The position numbers and the translations under genes were made by a program. A stretch of DNA of 64,000 nt from Paraclostridium hominis (GTDB lineage Bacteria; Bacillota; Clostridia; Peptostreptococcales; Peptostreptococcaceae), in NCBI RefSeq assembly GCF_014306135.1, contig NZ_JACRWD010000001.1, positions 372,001 to 436,000 on the forward strand. Direction: 5' to 3'. The notes beneath the pieces were generated by a model that saw nothing but the letters and a program-made list of their open reading frames with translations, made no database searches and had not been told where the DNA came from. This document shows positions 46,141 to 54,313 of the stretch, in pieces; positions within the stretch are counted from its first letter, which is position 1; each line of letters opens with the position of its first letter.

Positions 46141-47139
46141 ATGGCTTTATTTGAAAGTTATGAAAGAAGAATAAATCAAATAACTCCTGTACTTGAAAAA
46201 TACGGATTTAATTCTATAGAAGAATGCAGAGAACTTTGCAAATCAAAGGGATTTGACCCTTATCAAATAGTTAAGGATACTCAAAACATAGCATTTGAAA
46301 ATGCTTGCTGGGCATATACATTAGGAGCAGCAATAGCTATAAAAAAAGAATGTATGAAAGCAGCAGATGCAGCAGAAGCTATAGGTGAAGGCTTACAAGC
46401 ATTTTGTATTCCAGGTTCTGTTGCTGATGATAGAAAAGTAGGACTTGGACATGGAAATTTAGGTGGAATGCTTTTAAGAGATGAAACTAAATGTTTTGCT
46501 TTCTTAGCAGGACATGAATCTTTTGCAGCAGCAGAAGGTGCTATAAAAATAGCTGAAAAAGCAAATAAAGTTAGAAAAGAAGATTTAAGAGTTATATTAA
46601 ATGGTCTTGGAAAAGATGCAGCTTATATAATATCTAGAATTAATGGATTTACATATGTTCAAACAGAGTTTGATTATTATACTGGAGAACTAAAAATAGT
46701 AAGAGAAAAAGCTTTCTCTAAAGGAGAAAGAAGCAAAGTAAGATGCTATGGATGTGATGATGTTAGAGAAGGTGTTGCAATAATGCATCATGAGGGAGTT
46801 GATGTTTCTATAACAGGGAATTCAACTAACCCAACAAGATTCCAACATCCAGTAGCTGGAACTTATAAAAAAGAGTGTTATCAAGAAGGTAAAAAATATT
46901 TCTCAGTAGCTTCTGGGGGAGGTACAGGCAGAACTCTTCATCCTGATAATATGGCAGCAGGACCAGCTTCTTATGGTATGACTGATACTATGGGAAGAAT
47001 GCATTCAGATGCACAATTTGCGGGTTCTTCTTCTGTTCCAGCACACGTTGAAATGATGGGACTTATAGGAATGGGTAATAATCCTATGGTTGGAGCTACA
47101 GTTGCAATAGCTGTTGCTGTTGAAGAAAGTTTTAAATAA
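46141..47139 (+). CDS. GGGtGRT family protein
   Basis: A 332-residue protein named for its motif, here ASGGGTGRTLHPDNMAAGPA. Other conserved-looking parts are PGSVADDRKVGLGHGNLGGM, VRCYGCDDVREGVAIMHHEG and SSVPAHVEMMGLIGMGNNPM. Several Cys and His residues could bind metal or a cluster. The biochemical role of this family is, to my knowledge, not established; pairing with a NifU-like scaffold hints at iron-sulfur or metal cofactor work. AAGGAAGGTG at 46125-46134. Ends at its own terminator. Confidence 0.85.
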   Translation: MALFESYERRINQITPVLEKYGFNSIEECRELCKSKGFDPYQIVKDTQNIAFENACWAYTLGAAIAIKKECMKAADAAEAIGEGLQAFCIPGSVADDRKVGLGHGNLGGMLLRDETKCFAFLAGHESFAAAEGAIKIAEKANKVRKEDLRVILNGLGKDAAYIISRINGFTYVQTEFDYYTGELKIVREKAFSKGERSKVRCYGCDDVREGVAIMHHEGVDVSITGNSTNPTRFQHPVAGTYKKECYQEGKKYFSVASGGGTGRTLHPDNMAAGPASYGMTDTMGRMHSDAQFAGSSSVPAHVEMMGLIGMGNNPMVGATVAIAVAVEESFK

Positions 47140-47147
47140 GAAATTTG

Positions 47148-47194
47148 AAAATAGGTAGAATTTGAATTTATTCAATTCATACCTATTTTTTTAT
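47148..47194 (+). terminator. Terminator after the GGGtGRT gene
   Basis: AAATAGGTAGAATTTGAA pairs with TTCAATTCATACCTATTT (small bulge), followed by TTTT. Confidence 0.8.
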
Positions 47195-47308
47195 TATAGT
47201 ATTTTATAATTTTTCTATTATATATAATAGAAATAATCTATATGAATAAAGCTATTGTTTATAAGTGCAAAATTAGTTGATATAATAAAATCAAAGGGGG
47301 GTATTGTT

Positions 47309-47725
47309 TTGGAATCAACTTCAATAGAATCTAAATTAGATGAACAAAAATTAAAAGTTATACAAAAATATAGGCTCCATTTAAATTCTAGTTCTAATTG
47401 GGAATATAGACATCCAAAAAATAAATATCAGCCTATTGAATATTTTTCACAAAAGTTTGTAGAAAGGCACACTGCACTTGCCATGGTTTTTCAAATACAT
47501 AAACTTTGCTTTGCTAAAATAAAGTATTTTGAAAGTAATTTAAATGATTTTATACCTTATTCATATTCTTTTAAGGATGGATTTAGTGAATGTGAGATAT
47601 ATAAAGTTCAATTTTTATATCATAAATATAGTAAGTATATGATTGGAATTTGTGATTTACAAAATATAAAAGATATAAAAGAATTTAATGATTTTTGTAA
47701 GCATTTGGATAGCTTTAAATATTGA
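47309..47725 (+). CDS. Hypothetical protein, 138 residues
   Basis: Not recognised. A TTG start at 47309 is supported by AAAGGGGGG at 47294-47302; the open frame further upstream to 47255 has no ribosome site. The product is soluble, with aromatic and His residues spread along it (NWEYRHPKNKYQPIEYFSQK, ERHTALAMVFQIHKLCFAKI) and no signal peptide or helix repeats. It is transcribed alone, ended by the hairpin at 47787-47818. Confidence 0.6.
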   Translation: MESTSIESKLDEQKLKVIQKYRLHLNSSSNWEYRHPKNKYQPIEYFSQKFVERHTALAMVFQIHKLCFAKIKYFESNLNDFIPYSYSFKDGFSECEIYKVQFLYHKYSKYMIGICDLQNIKDIKEFNDFCKHLDSFKY

Positions 47726-47786
47726 ATTAAATTACTAAAATCATCGTTGATGAGAAAATTAAAATTATTAATATTAAATTATAGAT

Positions 47787-47818
47787 AAGGAGAGTATGGT
47801 ACTCTTCTTATTTTTTTG
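47787..47818 (+). terminator. Terminator after the 138-residue gene
   Basis: AAGGAGAGTA pairs with TACTCTTCTT, followed by ATTTTTTT. Confidence 0.85.
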
Positions 47819-47932
47819 AAAAATAGTTTTTATTCATAAGTACAGTTTGAAAGCTTATTTACTACAATATTTTGTGTATAAATTATGTGATATTTAAATA
47901 TGAAATTAAAAAAATTTTAAGATTAATACCAA

Positions 47933-48078
47933 AAATATTGGGTATAAAATAAAATAAAACCGAATCCAGCAAAGAGGATAAAGTTTTCTTGGGATAAGTT
48001 TATTACTAAAAGCAAAAAGGCTTATATATGAAAACACTCCAATGATGGCTTTTAAAATTGTAGACTTTTTGAATAATT
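47933..48078 (-). pseudogene. Remnant of a membrane protein gene
   Basis: Reading the minus strand gives YPKLFKKSTILKAIIGVFSY, ISLFAFSNKLIPRKLYP and, after one frame change, LFAGFGFILFYTQYFWY and stop. The hydrophobic, coherent text suggests the last helices of a membrane protein disrupted by an indel. Further 5' parts are in mixed frames. No family can be named. The rest of 47819-48253 is AT-rich and shows no gene. Confidence 0.35.
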
Positions 48079-48253
48079 TGGGGTAATATACCTAAATTTT
48101 AAAAATAGAAGATTATACAAATAAAATAAACCACTTAAATAAAATTTACTAAAAAGGACATAACCCATATGTAGGCAAAATATAATCTAGCTATAGTAAA
48201 AGATTTAGTCAAATTTATTGGTAATTAAAACAACAATATGGGAGGTATTATGT

Positions 48254-49456
48254 ATGAATGTTTATAAACATTTCCCAGTAGCTAATGATGAAGTAGGTAT
48301 AATATGGACATTATCATCTATAAAAGATGCTTGTGTTGTTGAGTTTGAACCAGTTAAAAATACTAACTGTAAAGAAAAAAATGAAGGGAATTTAAATGGT
48401 GAAGATGAAGCAAAAGTACACTATATTAATATAGAACAAGGTGATATTAATTTTGAGGAGTATGATAGGCTTGAAAAAGCTATAATAGAAATAGATAAAA
48501 ATACAGATACTAAATATATATTTATTATGATATTAACTAAAGATCCTATAATAAAAAATAATATATTAAATATTTGTGAAAGTTTAAAAGACAATATAAC
48601 TGCAAAGTTAATACCTATAACTACTGGTGGATTAAAAGATGAATATAATGTAGGGGTTGAAGAGGCATTAGAAATTTTAGCTAATAAAATAGTTAAAAGT
48701 AATCATAAAGATTTTAATAAATATAATATATTAGGGTTTAATATAGATAAGTATAACTACGTATCAGATGTTAAAGAGTTAGAAAGAATTATGAAAGAAT
48801 TGTTTAATAAAGATGTAAATACAATATTTACAGCTGATTCGAGTATAGAAGATATTGAAAATGCAGGAAAAGCATCTTTAAATATAGTAGTTAGAAAAGA
48901 AGGTTTAAAAGCAGCACAGTGTATGCATGAAAAGTGTAATATACCATACATTTATAAAAATCTATATGGGCTAAAAAATACTATTAAATTTGTAGAAGCT
49001 ACAAAAAAAATAGATGGCTATGAACTAGATGAAGACAAGTACAATAAAGAAATACACCATGTAAAAAAATGTATGTTTAATATGAAAAGAAAACTATACT
49101 TTTATGAAGAAAGTAAAGATTGTGCAGTATTTGGAGATATGGATACTGTTACAGGTATGAGTGATATGCTAAAAGAATTAGGACTTAAAGTTGATAGAAA
49201 AGAAATACTACATAAAATTATATGTGATGAATTAAATGCTACAAAGTTAGAGAGAATGGATTATCTAAATAATAAAGAACTGTTAATACTTTTAGGTGAT
49301 GGTCAAAGTATAGATATGTATCATGATTCAAAAATGGACTTACAAGTTACTAATACAAACTTAGATAAAGCTAGTATATGCTCAGACACACCATATATTG
49401 GTTTTAGAGGATGTGTGTATATTATAGAGAGAATATTACATATAAAAACTGAATGA
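48254..49456 (+). CDS. Orphan nitrogenase component 1-like protein
   Basis: A 400-residue protein with the nitrogenase alpha/beta (Oxidored_nitro) three-domain style: N-terminal KHFPVANDEVGIIWTLSSIK then DACVVEFEP, a Rossmann-like centre (KYNILGFNIDKYNYVSDVKE, NIVVRKEGLKAAQCMHEKCN, IPYIY), and C-terminal DSKMDLQVTNTNLDKASICS with YIGFRGCVYIIERI. The HGP-x-G-C P-cluster signature of NifD/K is absent, although some Cys (DACVVE, AQCMHEKC) remain. No NifH-like gene is adjacent. GGGAGGT at 48240-48246 places the start at ATG 48254. Probably a cofactor-handling or reductase relative, not nitrogenase. Confidence 0.75.
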   Translation: MNVYKHFPVANDEVGIIWTLSSIKDACVVEFEPVKNTNCKEKNEGNLNGEDEAKVHYINIEQGDINFEEYDRLEKAIIEIDKNTDTKYIFIMILTKDPIIKNNILNICESLKDNITAKLIPITTGGLKDEYNVGVEEALEILANKIVKSNHKDFNKYNILGFNIDKYNYVSDVKELERIMKELFNKDVNTIFTADSSIEDIENAGKASLNIVVRKEGLKAAQCMHEKCNIPYIYKNLYGLKNTIKFVEATKKIDGYELDEDKYNKEIHHVKKCMFNMKRKLYFYEESKDCAVFGDMDTVTGMSDMLKELGLKVDRKEILHKIICDELNATKLERMDYLNNKELLILLGDGQSIDMYHDSKMDLQVTNTNLDKASICSDTPYIGFRGCVYIIERILHIKTE

Positions 49457-49519
49457 TTTATTTTGTATTACACTATTTTATAAAAAGTTTTACTAATTGA
49501 TATAAAAGCTAAAAAAGTC

Positions 49520-49546
49520 ACAATTTATAGATGCAGTCATAATATA
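49520..49546 (+). promoter_or_regulatory. Sigma-K type promoter of the second Cys-rich gene
   Basis: AC (49520-49521), a 16-base spacer, then CATAATATA (49538-49546) fits the sigma-K pattern AC-N16-CATANNNTA used in the mother cell late in sporulation. It lies 49 bases before the start codon. Confidence 0.55.
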
Positions 49547-49594
49547 TATTACAGAGGCATAGCTCTGAAACTTTAATAAAGGGTGAGAAATTTT

Positions 49595-50167
49595 ATGAGT
49601 TGCAAAAACAAAGTGTGGAGTGAATGTGGAAATATCAGTAGTAGAAAATGGGATAACGTATGCTATTACAAATGTAGTGATAACTGCTATGAATCCAAAA
49701 AATGTAAAAGAGAAATTTGCGAAGCTAAAGAAATCTTAGATAGAATAAGAAATAAAAATGATAATTTAGGTGATCACTTAAATTATGCTAAAGAAAATCA
49801 AGAAGATGTAAAAAATGCATTAAGTAAAATTGAAAATGATGTATGTAAATTGGCTAATGATTTAGAGAAAATACAAAAAGCTTTAGAAGATGCTATAAAA
49901 TCTTTATGTAATATAGTTAAAAATTTAGAAAAAGCTCAAACATCTCAAGATAAATCTTTGTGTAATGTAAATAATGCTATAAAAGACCAAGAGGGCATAG
50001 ATGACTTATTAGATAGGCTAGAATGTGCACTTCATAATATTGTTGAATGTTTTGGAGATAATTGTAGTCATCCCATATTGGTTCCATGGGAAGAAGATTG
50101 CTGCAAACATTCAAGTAAAATATGTAGACCAAATAAATGTTATGAAAAAGGAAACTATGATTGTTAG
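49595..50167 (+). CDS. Cys-rich coiled-coil protein, likely spore coat/exosporium
   Basis: The 190-residue protein has Cys/Trp/Tyr-rich ends (SCKNKVWSECGNISSRKWDN, CYYKCSDNCYESKKCKREIC; DCCKHSSKICRPNKCYEKGN, YDC) around a long helix (about 45-135) of heptad-like Asn/Lys/Leu repeats. The layout matches the protein at 44515-44961 without obvious sequence identity. A sigma-K-like promoter upstream points to mother-cell expression and so to a spore surface layer stabilised by disulfides. ATG 49595 follows AAAGGGTG; the GTG at 49583 is part of that ribosome site. Confidence 0.65.
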   Translation: MSCKNKVWSECGNISSRKWDNVCYYKCSDNCYESKKCKREICEAKEILDRIRNKNDNLGDHLNYAKENQEDVKNALSKIENDVCKLANDLEKIQKALEDAIKSLCNIVKNLEKAQTSQDKSLCNVNNAIKDQEGIDDLLDRLECALHNIVECFGDNCSHPILVPWEEDCCKHSSKICRPNKCYEKGNYDC

Positions 50168-50201
50168 TTGATATTTTAATTTTTGACAATTGTATAAAAT
50201 T

Positions 50202-50241
50202 AAAAAATGAGCTCATTTTTAAAAAAGGAGCTCGTTTTTTT
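50202..50241 (+). terminator. Terminator after the second Cys-rich gene
   Basis: AAAATGAGCTC pairs with GAGCTCGTTTT around an A/T loop, followed by a T-run. Confidence 0.8.
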
Positions 50242-50399
50242 GTGCAAAATATTTTTAAAGATTAAATATTTAAAAGATGAAATATATATAAATAGACAAA
50301 TATTTACAATTTATTGTATACAGTATTGAAAAAAATAATAAAATATGTATAATAATCTGTAGAGTAAATATTACATAAAGGTTAAAAAGGAGGAATTTT

Positions 50400-51221
50400 T
50401 TGAAGATTAAGACTATTAAAAAAAGTGTTGCGGCTTTAGTATTATCAACAGCATTTATGTCGACTCTTACAGTAGCCAATGCAAATAACTATAAAGTATT
50501 TATAGATGCAGGCCATGGTGGAAGGGATAATGGTTCATCATATATGGATAGAGTGGAAGATAAAATAAATTTTCAAATTGCTAATAAAGTTGAAGAAAAG
50601 CTTAAAAAGCTTGGAATAGATGTGGAAACAAGTAGAGAAAGTGATGAATATGTATCACTAAGAGAAAGAGCTAAAAAATCAAACTTATCAGGTGCAGATG
50701 TATTCGTATCTATACATCAAAACTCAGCAGATGATACAAATGCAAAAGGATTAGAAACATTTTATTACAATGAATCAGATAAGAATTTTGCACAAAAGAT
50801 GCAAAATAGTTTATTAAATTACACTAATGGAAACAACAGAGGATTTAAAAAAGGTAATTTACAAGTTTTAAGAGATAATGAAATACCAGCAGTACTTGTA
50901 GAATGCGGATTTATATCTAGTAATGATGAAGGTCATAAATTAACTACAGAAGAGTACCAAAATAAGATAGCAAATGGTATAGTTAATGGGATAACAGATC
51001 AACTAAATATAGATAAAAGTATAAAAACTAAAATTAACACAAATAAAGCAATTTCTTTAGAAGATGGTGTTAGTGTTAGAAGTGGAAGAGGTTGTGTTTT
51101 TAAAGCTATTGGACGTTTAGAAAAAGGGCAACAGGTAGAAGTTATAGATACTAAATTTGATTGGCATAAGATAAAGTTTGATGGCAAATATGGATATGTA
51201 TCTAGCGTATATGTTAAATAA
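50400..51221 (+). CDS. N-acetylmuramoyl-L-alanine amidase with SH3 domain
   Basis: A 273-residue secreted zinc amidase (Amidase_3). Signal peptide about 1-28 (ending TVANA); catalytic domain about 30-200 with VFIDAGHGGRDNGS (first His), the Glu in DRVEDKINFQIANKVEEKL, SIHQNSADD (second His) and VLVECGFISSNDEG (catalytic Glu); C-terminal SH3 domain with SVRSGRGCVFKAIGRLEKGQ. It cleaves the peptide from the glycan in peptidoglycan. TTG start after AAAGGAGG at 50386-50393. Monocistronic. Confidence 0.93.
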   Translation: MKIKTIKKSVAALVLSTAFMSTLTVANANNYKVFIDAGHGGRDNGSSYMDRVEDKINFQIANKVEEKLKKLGIDVETSRESDEYVSLRERAKKSNLSGADVFVSIHQNSADDTNAKGLETFYYNESDKNFAQKMQNSLLNYTNGNNRGFKKGNLQVLRDNEIPAVLVECGFISSNDEGHKLTTEEYQNKIANGIVNGITDQLNIDKSIKTKINTNKAISLEDGVSVRSGRGCVFKAIGRLEKGQQVEVIDTKFDWHKIKFDGKYGYVSSVYVK

Positions 51222-51278
51222 TTAATAGAGCTACTTTAAAATATTAATATTTTAAAGTAGCTCTATTAATTTTTTTTG
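51222..51278 (+). terminator. Very strong terminator after the amidase gene
   Basis: Bases 51222-51245 and 51246-51269 are a perfect 24-base inverted repeat with no spacer, followed by eight T. Confidence 0.92.
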
Positions 51279-51381
51279 AATTTTAAGGTATTTTTTGGAA
51301 ATTTAAGTTGCAAAATAAGTATTGATATTATAATAACTTAAGCTTATAATTTATAAAAATAACAATATAGAGGTGAAAAAA

Positions 51382-52107
51382 ATGAACATGCTAATTATAT
51401 TAGCTTTAATATTAAGTATAGGAATATGCTTTTTAATACCCTTAGGAAGTTTAGCTTACTTTGTAATTAAAGATAAAAAGAGAATTAAAAGTTTTTTTAT
51501 AGGAATATTAATATTTTTTATAACACAAATAGTAATTAGGTTACCACTTATAGGTTTCGTTTTTCCAAAAATGAAATGGTATGAAAATATGTTTTTAAAT
51601 ACATGGCTAAGTGCTATATTTTTAGCATTAACAGCAGGATTAGTTGAAGAGATTGGAAGATATATTGCATTTAAGTATATATTAAAAAATAATAGAACTT
51701 ATAGTGATGGGATAGCCTTTGGCTTTGGTCATGGAGGAATAGAAGCTATATTAATTACAGGGATCTCTTGTATTGTTATATTAATTGGAATATTAGTAGG
51801 AAATGGATTTAATTTAGGAATTACTGCCACAGATGTTTTTATAGTAGGATTTGAGAGATTATGTGCTATGGTTATACACATAGGGTTATCTATAATTATT
51901 TTATATGGAGTTAGAGAAAATCATATAAGGTATTTATTTATAGGGATACTTATTCATACACTAGTTAATTTTCCGATTATAATATTATCTAGAGTATTTA
52001 ACGTAGGTTTTATGGGAGTGGAAGCGTATGTGTTTATATGTGCAATTATAATAGGTGGATTTACTATATATGCTAAAAATTTATATGATAAACAAAAGTT
52101 AAATTAA
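51382..52107 (+). CDS. YhfC-family intramembrane glutamic endopeptidase
   Basis: A 241-residue protein with seven or so membrane helices. The motifs AGLVEEIGRYIAFKYILK and GIAFGFGHGGIEAIL are those of YhfC proteins, a family in the CPBP/Rce1 protease clan with catalytic Glu and His in the membrane. ATG 51382 follows AGAGGTG at 51370-51375; the GTG at 51373 is part of this site. Substrate unknown. Monocistronic. Confidence 0.85.
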   Translation: MNMLIILALILSIGICFLIPLGSLAYFVIKDKKRIKSFFIGILIFFITQIVIRLPLIGFVFPKMKWYENMFLNTWLSAIFLALTAGLVEEIGRYIAFKYILKNNRTYSDGIAFGFGHGGIEAILITGISCIVILIGILVGNGFNLGITATDVFIVGFERLCAMVIHIGLSIIILYGVRENHIRYLFIGILIHTLVNFPIIILSRVFNVGFMGVEAYVFICAIIIGGFTIYAKNLYDKQKLN

Positions 52108-52177
52108 TTATATAAAACAAGATAAATAATATAAATCTATTTAAATTAATTTTTACATTATTTTAATTAGGAAATAT

Positions 52178-52209
52178 AAAAATAGAGCCAAAAAGAGGCT
52201 CTATTTTTT
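52178..52209. terminator. Bidirectional terminator between yhfC and flavodoxin genes
   Basis: AAAAATAGAGCC pairs with GGCTCTATTTTT; T-runs occur in both directions. Confidence 0.85.
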
Positions 52210-52284
52210 GAACATACTATTTTTAGGATACATATTTTGACTTATAAAATTTATGGCTTAATTTTATAAATTTAAAATTTATAT

Positions 52285-52704
52285 TTATAAATTAGCGATA
52301 TCTTCGCCATATTTAACACATCTAGTAGCATCATCGCCTTCAGGAGATTCATTTACTATTACAGATTCTAGAGGAAGTTCAAATCCGTAATTTTTCATTT
52401 GGTCTTCCCAATTTCTCATCCATTCTCCATCCCCCCATCCGTAAGAACCGAATAGGCAAGCTTTTTTACCATTTCCTAGATTTTGTAAGGATTCTATAAA
52501 TGGTTCAAAATCAACTTCTTCTAGATTTTCATTACCCATAGAGGGGCAACCTAGAATTAGTATATCTTCATTTTTTATATTATCTATATTTACTTTTTCT
52601 ACATTTAATAACTCTACTGTTTTACCTTGGCTAGATATTCCTTCTCCTATAAGGTTTGCCATAGATTCGGTATTTCCTGTTCCACTCCAATATATAATTT
52701 TCAT
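52285..52704 (-). CDS. Flavodoxin
   Basis: The 139-residue protein starts with the FMN phosphate loop IIYWSGTGNTESMANLI and contains ILGCPSMGNENLEEVDFEPF and LFGSYGWGDGEWMRNWEDQM, the two FMN-flanking loops. Flavodoxin replaces ferredoxin as electron carrier in iron limitation. AGGAGG precedes the ATG. A promoter with an overlapping Fur-type box lies 55-83 bases upstream, consistent with iron repression. Confidence 0.95.
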   Translation of the reverse strand: MKIIYWSGTGNTESMANLIGEGISSQGKTVELLNVEKVNIDNIKNEDILILGCPSMGNENLEEVDFEPFIESLQNLGNGKKACLFGSYGWGDGEWMRNWEDQMKNYGFELPLESVIVNESPEGDDATRCVKYGEDIANL

Positions 52705-52758
52705 ATTTATTTCCTCCTATATATGAGATTGAAATTTATTATCAATCACTTTAATTTA

Positions 52759-52787
52759 ATGATAATTATTTTCAATTAAAATGTCAA
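52759..52787 (-). promoter_or_regulatory. Fur-type box and promoter of the flavodoxin gene
   Basis: On the minus strand TTGACA (52787-52782), 17 bases, TATCAT (52764-52759). The 15-base TGATAATTATTTTCA (52760-52774, plus strand) differs from the Fur 7-1-7 consensus TGATAATNATTATCA at one position and covers the -10. Iron-loaded Fur would block RNA polymerase here. Confidence 0.75.
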
Positions 52788-52884
52788 TAGTTTATTTAAG
52801 ATTTTTTTTTATCTTAAATGAAGTATATTAAAAAATTATATTGATAAAAAGTGTATTAAAAGTTTAATAAATTTATAAATATAC

Positions 52885-53038
52885 ATAACAAAAAAACAAA
52901 AAGGACTGTTAGTTTGGAGGACAGTCCTTTTTGCCGTTTGCTTGTCTTAGGAAATATACAATATTTAATAAATTTAGGCTTATTATGAAATTAATCTGGT
53001 TGCTTAATTGATATTGATTATTATTTATTCTTGCCTTG
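52885..53038 (-). ncRNA. Candidate Fur-regulated small RNA
   Basis: A promoter nearly identical to that of flavodoxin starts a minus-strand transcript near 53037 that meets an intrinsic terminator after about 145 bases with no coding frame of note. The terminator stem AAAAAGGACTGT/ACAGTCCTTTTT (52898-52909, 52921-52932) is followed on the minus strand by TTTTTGTTTTTTT. Its loop reads CCTCCAAACTA, exposing an anti-Shine-Dalgarno CCTCC. The design recalls FsrA of B. subtilis, a Fur-controlled iron-sparing sRNA with C-rich loops. Not a sequence match, an architectural one. Confidence 0.6.
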
Positions 53039-53043
53039 ATTTA

Positions 53044-53072
53044 ATGATAATTGTTTTCAATTAAAAAGTCAA
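53044..53072 (-). promoter_or_regulatory. Fur-type box and promoter of the candidate sRNA
   Basis: Minus-strand TTGACT (53072-53067), 17-base spacer, TATCAT (53049-53044). TGATAATTGTTTTCA (53045-53059) is a Fur-like box over the -10. The surrounding 38 bases (53038-53075) match the flavodoxin promoter (52753-52790) at 35 positions. Confidence 0.7.
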
Positions 53073-53174
53073 TAGAGAAAAAGAAAAAAATAAATCATAT
53101 TAAAATTATTTGATAAATATATTAATTCATAATAATATTAAATTATAAAGAAACTAAAGATAGGAGAATCTGAT

Positions 53175-53894
53175 TTGAGTAATAAATATTATGCAGTAAA
53201 AGTTGGAAAAAAGCCTGGTATCTATAATACTTGGGATGAATGTAAAGAACAAGTTAATAAATTTCCAGGAGCTATATATAAAAGTTTTAAAACATTAGAA
53301 GAAGCTGAAAAATTTACAGGTATTAAAAAGGAAGTTAAAATCAGTAAAGAGAAAAGCATAAAAACTAAAATAACAGATAAAGTTAATAAAGAAAGTGAGT
53401 TAAAGCCTATAAGAAGCAGCGCAAAAGTTAAATATTTTGAAAAATACATAAAACCAGATGATATAAAAAATGATTTTGATTTTGTGGCATTTGTTGATGG
53501 AAGTTATGATAGAGTATCAAAAACATTTGGTTCTGGAATTGTTGTACTTGATTTTAAAGATGATAGTGTGTGTGAATTTAAAGTTGCAGGCCATGATAAG
53601 TGGGATCAATGGAATATTGTAGGCGAAATAGAAGCCTCTAAATATGCTATCAAATTAGCTCATGAGAAAAAATTAAAAAAGGTATGCATATATCATGACT
53701 TAAAAAATATAGCACTTTGGGCTAGTGGAAGTTGGCAAGCTAAAAATGAGTATACTCAAGATTATGTTAGATATATAGAAAAGTATAGTAAGGATATGGA
53801 TATCACTTTTATTAAAGTTAAGGGACATAGTTCTAACAAATATAATGATATCGCTGATAGATTAGCTAGAGAAGCTATAGAGGAATATTTATAA
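53175..53894 (+). CDS. rnhA: Ribonuclease H with N-terminal hybrid-binding domain
   Basis: A 239-residue protein: the N-terminal hybrid-binding (caulimovirus viroplasmin-like) domain YYAVKVGKKPGIYNTWDECK ... FPGAIYKSFKTLEEAEKF (about 4-50), a basic linker, and a type 1 RNase H domain (about 98-238). Catalytic residues are in AFVDGSYDR, GEIEASKYA, IYHDLKNIA and YNDIADRLA (Asp, Glu, Asp, Asp); the handle motif VKGHSSNKYND is also present. It degrades RNA in RNA-DNA hybrids. TTG start after AGGAGAATC. Confidence 0.93.
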   Translation: MSNKYYAVKVGKKPGIYNTWDECKEQVNKFPGAIYKSFKTLEEAEKFTGIKKEVKISKEKSIKTKITDKVNKESELKPIRSSAKVKYFEKYIKPDDIKNDFDFVAFVDGSYDRVSKTFGSGIVVLDFKDDSVCEFKVAGHDKWDQWNIVGEIEASKYAIKLAHEKKLKKVCIYHDLKNIALWASGSWQAKNEYTQDYVRYIEKYSKDMDITFIKVKGHSSNKYNDIADRLAREAIEEYL

Positions 53895-54050
53895 GTAAAA
53901 AGTAATACAATATAATTCTAGCATGCAAGTTTTATAAGATATAAGAGTATAAAAATTTGTCAAAATAGAGTTTTCCTAGAATTAAATTCATAATAATAAA
54001 GTGTTATTTTGCAAAAACTATATATGAAAATATCTCAAGGAGGAAATAAA

Positions 54051-54272
54051 ATGACAAAAAAGCCTTTAGTAAGTAATGCAAAAGAAGCTTTAAATCAAAT
54101 GAAGTTAGAAATCGCAGGAGAGTTAGGAATTTCAAGTTTTAATGTAAATGGTGCTAATAGAACCTCTTATGAAAATGGTGTTATGGCTGGAAGTTTAGGT
54201 GCTATGATGAGCAAAAAATTAGTACAAATGGGAGAAGAACAATTAATTAAAGAATACAATAGCAAAAAGTAA
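54051..54272 (+). CDS. Alpha/beta-type small acid-soluble spore protein
   Basis: A 73-residue SASP that coats spore DNA and confers UV resistance. SNAKEALNQMKLEIAGELGI carries the GPR protease site (EIA before GE), and the C-terminal half NRTSYENGVMAGSLGAMMSK with LVQMGEEQL follows the family layout with a slightly altered TSxxNGxVGGxM segment. AAGGAGG at 54037-54043 places the start at 54051. A CATAATA element at 53989-53995 could be the -10 of a sigma-G promoter, but the -35 is weak. Confidence 0.9.
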   Translation: MTKKPLVSNAKEALNQMKLEIAGELGISSFNVNGANRTSYENGVMAGSLGAMMSKKLVQMGEEQLIKEYNSKK

Positions 54273-54278
54273 AAAGAT

Positions 54279-54313
54279 AAAGCATTGAACTAAGTTATAG
54301 TTCAATGCTTTTA
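54279..54313 (+). terminator. Terminator after the SASP gene
   Basis: AAAGCATTGAACT pairs with AGTTCAATGCTTT, then T-rich sequence. Confidence 0.88.

Noticed and set aside
47970..48060. Riboswitch-like sequence near AACCGAATCCAGC upstream of the nitrogenase-fold gene
   Set aside because: Compared mentally with c-di-GMP, cobalamin and fluoride motifs and none matched; the minus strand reads better as a gene remnant.
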